NCBI RefSeq assembly: GCF_000738675.1 | Contig: NZ_JPUX01000001.1 | Coordinates: 62,001 to 126,000, forward strand | DNA: 64,000 nucleotides | DNA from: Serratia nematodiphila DZ0503SBS1 | GTDB lineage: Bacteria; Pseudomonadota; Gammaproteobacteria; Enterobacterales; Enterobacteriaceae | Direction: 5' to 3' | Shown: one piece after another, positions 57,117-64,000 of the stretch | Layout of the letters: the number at the start of each line of letters is the position of its first letter | Numbering within the stretch: the stretch's first letter is position 1 | Notes under the pieces: model-generated | Database searches by the model: none | Seen by the model: only the letters and a program-made list of their open reading frames with translations | What the model was told of the DNA's origin: nothing | Program-made: the position numbers and the translations under genes

Positions 57117-58064
57117 TTACTCTTCCAGCGCTTCGGAACCGCCCTGATCCAGCGGCACATCCGGCTCGGCCGGCAACACCATGTAAGTGCCTTCGAACAC
57201 CGCGCCCTTATCCTCATCGCCGAACAGATGCACTTCGGCGTGCACGCGCGCACGGCGGCCCCGCGCCAGACGCGCCAAATCACCGCTTAGCGAACCGAGA
57301 TCCGCCACCGCCCGCGGCCTGCCGGTGATCGGTTTGCTGTAGCGAATGTGCGCGTCCGCCAGAATGATAGTGCCACCGAGATGGCGCTCGCGCAGCAGCA
57401 GCCAAATCAGCCCCCAGGCGGTCAGCGTCGCCAGCGAGAACAGGCTGCCGGCAAACAGCGTATGGTGCGGGTTCTGGTTGCCGATCTCCGGCATGGTGGT
57501 GACGAAGCGCTGGCCGGTGTACTGGCTGATGCGCACGCCCATCTTTTCGCTCAGGGGGATATGTTCATACCAGGCCTGCTGCAATTGGCCGCACCAATCG
57601 GGGCGATGCAGGATATCGTCCAGCGTCGCTACCGGTTTGATCATCAAAAAGTGGCGGATCGGGGTGGTCTGCGGTGCAGTGATCTCGCCCTGATTGACGA
57701 ACCCCAGCTTGGCAAAGAAATCCACCGCGTCTTCACGGGCGCTGCACACCACCCGCTTCACGCCTTCCTGCCGCGCGACGGACTCCAGCGTCATCGCCAC
57801 CAGCGTCCCCAGCCCTTTATCCTGCAGCGTCGGGTCTACCGCCAGAAAACGGATCGCCGCCTCGTTATCAGCATTGATGTACAGCCGCCCGATGGCGACG
57901 ATTTTACCGGCTTCATCCACCACCATTTGGTGATGGGCCATGGCGTCATAGGCATCCTTTTCCGAACCCACCGGCTGGTGCAGCGGCTTGCGCAGCATTT
58001 CCCAGCGAAACTGGTAATACTCTTTCAGTTCTTGCTCTGTTACGGGTACTCGTAGGTGATACAT
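57117..58064 (-). CDS. fabY: FabY/YiiD: GNAT acetyltransferase plus thioesterase-like protein
   Basis: 315 aa. N-terminal GNAT domain (to ~150): [18 protein letters not shown] (~74-91, CoA-binding Q/R-x-x-G-x-G/A type loop). C-terminal hot-dog thioesterase domain: [20 protein letters not shown] (~197), [13 protein letters not shown] (~236). E. coli YiiD has been reported as FabY, acting in fatty-acid synthesis initiation by supplying acetoacetyl-ACP when KAS III is absent. The start may be slightly further upstream in relatives. Next to dtd-yihY. Confidence 0.9.
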   Translation of the reverse strand: MYHLRVPVTEQELKEYYQFRWEMLRKPLHQPVGSEKDAYDAMAHHQMVVDEAGKIVAIGRLYINADNEAAIRFLAVDPTLQDKGLGTLVAMTLESVARQEGVKRVVCSAREDAVDFFAKLGFVNQGEITAPQTTPIRHFLMIKPVATLDDILHRPDWCGQLQQAWYEHIPLSEKMGVRISQYTGQRFVTTMPEIGNQNPHHTLFAGSLFSLATLTAWGLIWLLLRERHLGGTIILADAHIRYSKPITGRPRAVADLGSLSGDLARLARGRRARVHAEVHLFGDEDKGAVFEGTYMVLPAEPDVPLDQGGSEALEE

Positions 58065-58085
58065 AGACGCCTGTTCTCCGAATGC

Positions 58086-58523
58086 TTAGACCTGTAGCCA
58101 GAATGTCACCGGACCATCGTTGACCAGCGCCACCTGCATGTCGGCGGCGAACTCGCCGGTCTGGGTCTCTACGCCGCGTTCGCGGCACTGGCCAACAAAA
58201 TATTGATACAACCGATCGGCTTCTTGCGGCGCCGCGCCGCGCGAGAAGCTGGGCCGCATGCCTTTCTGGGTGTCCGCCGCCAGGGTGAACTGCGAAACGA
58301 CCAGCACGCTGCCCCCGGCCTGCTGGACGTTGAGGTTCATCTTGTCGTTCTCGTCGCCGAAAATACGGTATCCCAACACGCGTTCGCACAGGCGCTGCGC
58401 TTTTTGCTCGTTATCGCCCTGCTCCACGCCCAATAACACTAACAAACCGGGGCCAATTTTGCCTACCGTCTCGCCACCCACCGTGACGCTGGCGTTTAAC
58501 ACCCGTTGAATCAACGCAATCAT
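58086..58523 (-). CDS. dtd: D-aminoacyl-tRNA deacylase
   Basis: 145 aa from ATG 58523, overlapping the yihY stop by 4 bp; the longer open frame runs into yihY. Removes D-amino acids (and glycine) from mischarged tRNA. Active-site motifs [17 protein letters not shown] (~77-93) and [10 protein letters not shown] (C-terminus). Catalysis uses the SQxT loop and the cross-subunit NxP motif. Confidence 0.96.
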   Translation of the reverse strand: MIALIQRVLNASVTVGGETVGKIGPGLLVLLGVEQGDNEQKAQRLCERVLGYRIFGDENDKMNLNVQQAGGSVLVVSQFTLAADTQKGMRPSFSRGAAPQEADRLYQYFVGQCRERGVETQTGEFAADMQVALVNDGPVTFWLQV

Positions 58524-59413
58524 TCCTGCTGCCCTTCTGGTTTTGGTTCCTGTTGCTCCGCCTTCTGCCGGCGGTAGTCGCGGTATTCGCCGATGGTCAC
58601 GGTAATTTCCGCGCCGAGTAACACGATACACCAGCTCCAGTAGACCCACAGGAATAAAATCGGGATCACCGCCAGCACGCCGTAAATCAGCTGATAGGAA
58701 GGGAACATGGTGACGTACAGCGCGAATCCCTTCTTGCCCAGCTCGAACAGCAATCCGGCCACCACCGCGCCAATCAGCGCGTCTTTGGGCGGCACGCGCA
58801 CCGTCGGCACGATGCAATACAGCAGCCAGAAGGAGATGCACGACAAAATCAGCGGGAAGATGCGCAGCACCTGATCCACCAGGCCATTGACGCCGGTCTG
58901 CGCCAGCCAGTTGAGCGACAGCAGGTAAGAACTGATGGCCATGCTGGCGCCCACCAGCAGCGGCCCCAGCGTCAGCACCATCCAGTACACGGCGAAGGAG
59001 AAGACGATCGGCCGTTTGTTCTTGCTGCGCCAGATGGTGTTCAGCACGCTGTCCACCGAGGAAATCAGCAACAGCGCAGTGACGATCAGCCCGCAGGTGC
59101 CGACGGCGGTCATCTTGTTGGAATTGGCGACGAACTGTTCCAGGTAGTTCTGGATCACGTTGCCGGCGGCCGGCACGAAATTGGAAAAGATAAAGCTCTT
59201 CAGCTGCTCGCTGATGTCGGAAAACATCGGGAAAGCCGCGAACAGCGCGAACACCACCGTGACCAGCGGCACCAGCGACAGCAGGGAAACATAGGCGAGA
59301 TGGCCCGCCAACATCGTCAGGCCATCATGATCGATACGCTGGTACAGCAGCCGTCCGAAGGTGACGCCGGGCTTAATCGCAGAGGGCAGCTTCTTGCGGC
59401 GGAAAAACGACAT
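58520..59413 (-). CDS. yihY: YihY/BrkB family inner-membrane protein
   Basis: 297 aa from ATG 59413 with a GGAGT site; a GTG two codons earlier has less support. Six membrane helices predicted (e.g. [20 protein letters not shown], ~43-62; [15 protein letters not shown], ~190). UPF0761/BrkB family, formerly 'RNase BN' by misannotation. Transport or biogenesis role unknown. Coupled to dtd, and follows yihX. Confidence 0.93.
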   Translation of the reverse strand: MSFFRRKKLPSAIKPGVTFGRLLYQRIDHDGLTMLAGHLAYVSLLSLVPLVTVVFALFAAFPMFSDISEQLKSFIFSNFVPAAGNVIQNYLEQFVANSNKMTAVGTCGLIVTALLLISSVDSVLNTIWRSKNKRPIVFSFAVYWMVLTLGPLLVGASMAISSYLLSLNWLAQTGVNGLVDQVLRIFPLILSCISFWLLYCIVPTVRVPPKDALIGAVVAGLLFELGKKGFALYVTMFPSYQLIYGVLAVIPILFLWVYWSWCIVLLGAEITVTIGEYRDYRRQKAEQQEPKPEGQQE

Positions 59414-59464
59414 GGTCACTCCTTGATGTCCGTTGATACGCCTTAAGCTTAACGCGCCCTGCGC

Positions 59465-60055
59465 TCATTGAGCAAAATAGGCCGGCACCACGTCGCGATC
59501 GGTGACGTGCACCGTCTTGATCCCCAGCGCCTGCGCGGCGAGGACGTTCGCCGGGTGATCGTCGAAGAACACCGCGTCGGCGGCGGCGGTGTTTTCCGCG
59601 GCCAGCACATGTTGATAGATATCGGCCTCCGGCTTGCGCATGCCGAGATCTTGCGACAAATAGAGATGATCGGCGGCGGCGGCCACTTCAGGATAGTGCT
59701 GCGGCCAGTAGTTGCAGTGCAGGCGGTTGGTGTTCGACAGCACCACCACCCGGTGGCCTTCGTTGCGCAGGCGCTGCATGATGTCGATCACTTCCGGGCG
59801 CAGCGCGACAAATACCGCCTGCCAACCGGTGGCGAATTGTTCGAAGCTGAGCGCAATGCCCATTTCATCGCACAGCTTGCCGGCGAAGTCTTCATCGCTG
59901 ATTTCACCGCGCTCATGTTGCTGGAACACCTCACCCATGGCGAAACGATCGGACAGCACCGCCAACGGCGTGCCGCTCAAATTGCTCCACACGCCCAGCA
60001 CACGCTTGAAATCGATATCGACGATCACATTACCTAAATCAAAGATATACAGCAT
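59465..60055 (-). CDS. yihX: YihX, alpha-D-glucose-1-phosphate phosphatase
   Basis: 196 aa from ATG 60055 (MLYIFDLGNVIVDID, with the HAD nucleophile DLGN); the frame upstream is unsupported. Further HAD motifs: VLSNTNRLHCN (~104), RKPEADIY (~143) and FFDDHPANV (~163). Dephosphorylates glucose-1-phosphate. The usual E. coli order yihX-yihY-dtd is kept. Confidence 0.93.
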   Translation of the reverse strand: MLYIFDLGNVIVDIDFKRVLGVWSNLSGTPLAVLSDRFAMGEVFQQHERGEISDEDFAGKLCDEMGIALSFEQFATGWQAVFVALRPEVIDIMQRLRNEGHRVVVLSNTNRLHCNYWPQHYPEVAAAADHLYLSQDLGMRKPEADIYQHVLAAENTAAADAVFFDDHPANVLAAQALGIKTVHVTDRDVVPAYFAQ

Positions 60056-60221
60056 AGTCCTCTCCTGATGGGCCGGTGAGATTTCACTGTAGCGGGAAAA
60101 GGAACAGCTGAACAGGGAGCGAACGGAAAAGCGCATAGCGCGCCGCACAAACGGGGAACAACAGAGGAAAAAACTCAGGGCGCGAGAACCGCGCCCTAAG
60201 CATGAGACACTCAATCAGCGA

Positions 60222-62045
<1,824 letters not shown>

Positions 62046-62195
62046 AGCTTTGCCTCGGGCATTAGAAATAGCGCGCTATTGTACACGTATTAAGCGAGGG
62101 ACTAAACAAGATCACAACCATCTCTTATAAACAACCGCGTACCGGTCAGTTTGTGATCCCTTTCACGGTGCAAAAAGCCGCAATCGTTGCACTTT

Positions 62196-62212
62196 TGCAC
62201 CATTTCAGTGCC
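62196..62212 (+). promoter_or_regulatory. NtrC-binding site 1 upstream of glnA
   Basis: TGCACCATTTCAGTGCC, a dyad matching TGCACC-N5-GGTGCA with one arm imperfect. 120-150 bp before the sigma-54 promoter, where enhancers of glnAp2 lie in E. coli. Confidence 0.8.
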
Positions 62213-62227
62213 CACGCTCACCCCAAT

Positions 62228-62244
62228 TGCACCATTTCGGTGCA
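62228..62244 (+). promoter_or_regulatory. NtrC-binding site 2 upstream of glnA
   Basis: TGCACCATTTCGGTGCA, a near-perfect NtrC dyad 32 bp (three helical turns) after site 1, the spacing known for cooperating NtrC dimers. A further TGGTGCAT half-site follows at 62256-62263. Confidence 0.88.
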
Positions 62245-62317
62245 ATTTATCACTGATGGTGCATACTGTGGTTGGGTAAAACCCGCGCAGAAAGGCGATG
62301 AAAGCCTTTTTTAAAAG

Positions 62318-62335
62318 TTGGCACGCTTTTCGCTT
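62318..62335 (+). promoter_or_regulatory. glnA: sigma-54 promoter (glnAp2)
   Basis: TTGGCAC-GCTT-TTCGCT matches the -24/-12 consensus TTGGCAC-N4-TTGCW with one change. It lies 80 bp before glnA. Transcription start expected around 62346. Under nitrogen limitation NtrC~P bound at 62196-62244 would activate it. Confidence 0.88.
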
Positions 62336-62414
62336 TAGTCTTTTCAAGGCGAAAAAAGCCAGTTCCACAGATTCGTTCCACGACGACGACAATGATAAAC
62401 CGGGAGAGTTAAGT

Positions 62415-63824
62415 ATGTCCGCTGAACACGTTTTGACGATGCTGAATGAGCATGAAGTGAAATTCGTAGACCTGCGTTTCACTGACACCAAGGGTAAGGA
62501 ACAGCACGTGACTATCCCGGCTCACCAGGTAAACGCCGACTTCTTCGAAGAAGGTAAAATGTTTGACGGCTCCTCTATCGGTGGTTGGAAGGGCATCAAC
62601 GAATCTGACATGGTGCTGATGCCGGACGCCAGCACGGCGGTTCTGGATCCGTTCTTCGAAGAACCTACGCTGATCATTCGCTGTGACATTCTCGAGCCGG
62701 GCACCATGCAAGGCTACGATCGCGACCCGCGCTCCATCTCCAAACGCGCCGAAGACTTCCTGCGCTCCTCCGGCATCGCGGACACCGTGCTGTTCGGGCC
62801 AGAGCCTGAGTTCTTCCTGTTCGACGACATCCGCTTCGGCAGCAGCATCCGCGGTTCCCACGTGGCGATCGACGACATCGAAGGCGCCTGGAACTCCGGC
62901 ACAAAATACGACGGCGGCAACAAAGGCCACCGTCCGGCGGTGAAAGGCGGTTACTTCCCGGTTCCACCGGTCGACTCTTCGCAGGATCTGCGTTCCACCA
63001 TGTGTCTGACCATGGAAGAGATGGGCCTGGTGGTTGAAGCGCACCACCACGAAGTGGCGACCGCCGGTCAGAACGAAGTGGCAACCCGCTTCAACACCAT
63101 GACCAAGAAAGCCGACGAAATTCAGATCTACAAGTACGTGGTGCACAACGTGGCGCACGCCTTCGGTAAAACCGCGACCTTCATGCCGAAACCCATGTTC
63201 GGCGACAACGGTTCCGGCATGCACTGCCACATGTCGCTGTCCAAGAACGGCACCAACCTGTTCGCCGGCGACAAATACGGCGGCCTGTCTGAAACCGCAC
63301 TGTTCTACATCGGCGGCATCATCAAGCACGCCAAGGCGATCAACGCGCTGGCCAACCCGACCACCAACTCGTACAAACGTCTGGTGCCAGGCTACGAAGC
63401 GCCGGTGATGCTGGCTTACTCCGCCCGTAACCGCTCCGCGTCCATCCGTATCCCGGTGGTCGCCAGCCCGAAAGCGCGCCGCATCGAAGCCCGCTTCCCG
63501 GATCCGGCGGCTAACCCATACCTGTGCTTCGCCGCGCTGCTGATGGCCGGCCTGGACGGCATCATCAACAAGATCCACCCTGGCGACGCCATGGACAAAA
63601 ACCTGTACGACCTGCCGCCGGAAGAAGAAGCCGAGATCCCAAAAGTGGCCGGCTCGCTGGACGAGGCGATGGCCGCACTGAACGAAGACCGCGAGTTCCT
63701 GACCCGCGGCGGCGTGTTCACCGACGATGCGATCGATGCCTACATCGAACTGCGCAAAGAAGAGATGGACCGCATTCGCATGACGCCACACCCGGTTGAG
63801 TTCGAACTGTACTACAGCGTCTAA
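62415..63824 (+). CDS. glnA: glutamine synthetase, type I
   Basis: 469 aa from ATG 62415 ([17 protein letters not shown]); AGAGTTAAG upstream; in-frame codons from 62298 are in the promoter. ATP-dependent ligation of ammonia to glutamate, dodecamer. Beta-grasp [17 protein letters not shown] (~15), [17 protein letters not shown] catalytic loop (~264), adenylylated Tyr in [11 protein letters not shown] (~398). Adenylylation by GlnE and transcription by NtrBC; glnL-glnG should follow outside the window. Confidence 0.98.
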   Translation: MSAEHVLTMLNEHEVKFVDLRFTDTKGKEQHVTIPAHQVNADFFEEGKMFDGSSIGGWKGINESDMVLMPDASTAVLDPFFEEPTLIIRCDILEPGTMQGYDRDPRSISKRAEDFLRSSGIADTVLFGPEPEFFLFDDIRFGSSIRGSHVAIDDIEGAWNSGTKYDGGNKGHRPAVKGGYFPVPPVDSSQDLRSTMCLTMEEMGLVVEAHHHEVATAGQNEVATRFNTMTKKADEIQIYKYVVHNVAHAFGKTATFMPKPMFGDNGSGMHCHMSLSKNGTNLFAGDKYGGLSETALFYIGGIIKHAKAINALANPTTNSYKRLVPGYEAPVMLAYSARNRSASIRIPVVASPKARRIEARFPDPAANPYLCFAALLMAGLDGIINKIHPGDAMDKNLYDLPPEEEAEIPKVAGSLDEAMAALNEDREFLTRGGVFTDDAIDAYIELRKEEMDRIRMTPHPVEFELYYSV

Positions 63825-63834
63825 GTTCTACCCG

Positions 63835-63860
63835 CGCCGTCTGCCCTGGCGGACGGCGCC
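63835..63860 (+). terminator. hairpin right after glnA
   Basis: GCGCCGTC / GACGGCGC, 8-bp stem with a 10-nt loop, followed by CCACAATTTTTG. Partial terminator or RNA stabiliser between glnA and glnL. Confidence 0.6.
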
Positions 63861-63902
63861 CACAATTTTTGTTATCGCTTTTTTGTTGCCGTGGAAACTT
63901 TC

Positions 63903-63927
63903 AGCCCATCTTCGGATGGGTTTTTTT
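63903..63927 (+). terminator. intrinsic terminator between glnA and glnL
   Basis: CCCATC / GATGGG with a TTCG tetraloop and a T7 tract. In E. coli a terminator here attenuates glnA readthrough into glnLG. Confidence 0.88.
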
Positions 63928-63989
63928 CTCCACCGTATTTTCTGCAAAACTATTCCATACCGTGTCGATCCCGGATGGAGTAGGATAGA

Positions 63990-64000
63990 TGCACTAAAAA
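63990..64000 (+). promoter_or_regulatory. left half of the glnL-promoter NtrC site, cut by window edge
   Basis: TGCACTAAAA, the first half of a dyad whose second half (TGGTGCA type) would be outside the window. In E. coli NtrC bound at the glnL promoter represses it. Confidence 0.45.

Noticed and set aside
62409..63791. 460-codon open frame antisense to glnA
   Set aside because: GlnA is certain; shadow frame due to GC-rich third positions.

Overview
The window is a stretch of enterobacterial chromosome, most consistent with Serratia (Serratia marcescens group). Three things point that way: a GC-rich backbone, gene order matching the E. coli waa-coaD-mutM-rpmBG-radC-coaBC-dut-slmA-pyrE-rph-yicC and gmk-rpoZ-spoT-trmH-recG-gltS-xanP blocks, and a lipopolysaccharide core locus of the Serratia/Klebsiella type (waaQ, wabG, wabH, a WabN-like deacetylase, waaA, waaE next to coaD). 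Identification rests on protein resemblance recalled from known families; no database search was possible.

Layout. (1) 1-3.2 kb: 3' part of yibQ, then tdh and kbl (threonine catabolism) on the minus strand. (2) 3.4-18.7 kb: LPS core locus, with hldD, waaF, waaC, two more glycosyltransferases around an O-antigen ligase, a minus-strand pair (GT9 enzyme plus deacetylase), waaQ-wabG-wabH, another minus-strand GT9 enzyme, waaA and waaE. Together they make ADP-heptose, add Kdo and heptose to lipid A, build the outer core and ligate O antigen. (3) 18.7-26.6 kb: housekeeping block coaD, mutM, rpmG, rpmB, radC, coaBC, dut, slmA, pyrE, rph, yicC, with the pyrE attenuator visible.

(4) 26.5-43.0 kb: an AT-rich integrative, probably mobilizable genomic island of about 16.4 kb in the 3' end of yicC. 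Both attachment junctions can be read directly, and the parental attP can be reconstructed as a perfect inverted repeat around a 7-bp core. It carries a P4-type integrase; a three-gene DNA methyltransferase + McrB + McrC restriction module; an uncharacterised zinc-ligand/HFAH protein; a candidate oriT with mobC and a relaxase; a membrane protein; a previously unannotated candidate type I toxin-antitoxin locus (25-codon hydrophobic peptide with a perfect Shine-Dalgarno, overlapped by an antisense RNA with its own promoter and terminator); a four-gene operon of three consecutive tyrosine recombinases plus a small protein (Tn554-like or Gamma-Mobile-Trio-like); an AlpA-type regulator; and a DUF6387-like protein.

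(5) 43.0-64.0 kb: backbone resumes with the displaced original yicC terminator, then a small hypothetical gene, a CNT nucleoside transporter, a DUF3574-type lipoprotein, yicG, gmk-rpoZ-spoT-trmH-recG, gltS and xanP (both interrupted at C/G homopolymers, perhaps sequence errors), yicH, fabY(yiiD), dtd, yihY, yihX, typA and glnA with its sigma-54/NtrC control region. The window ends in what looks like the first half of the NtrC site before glnL.
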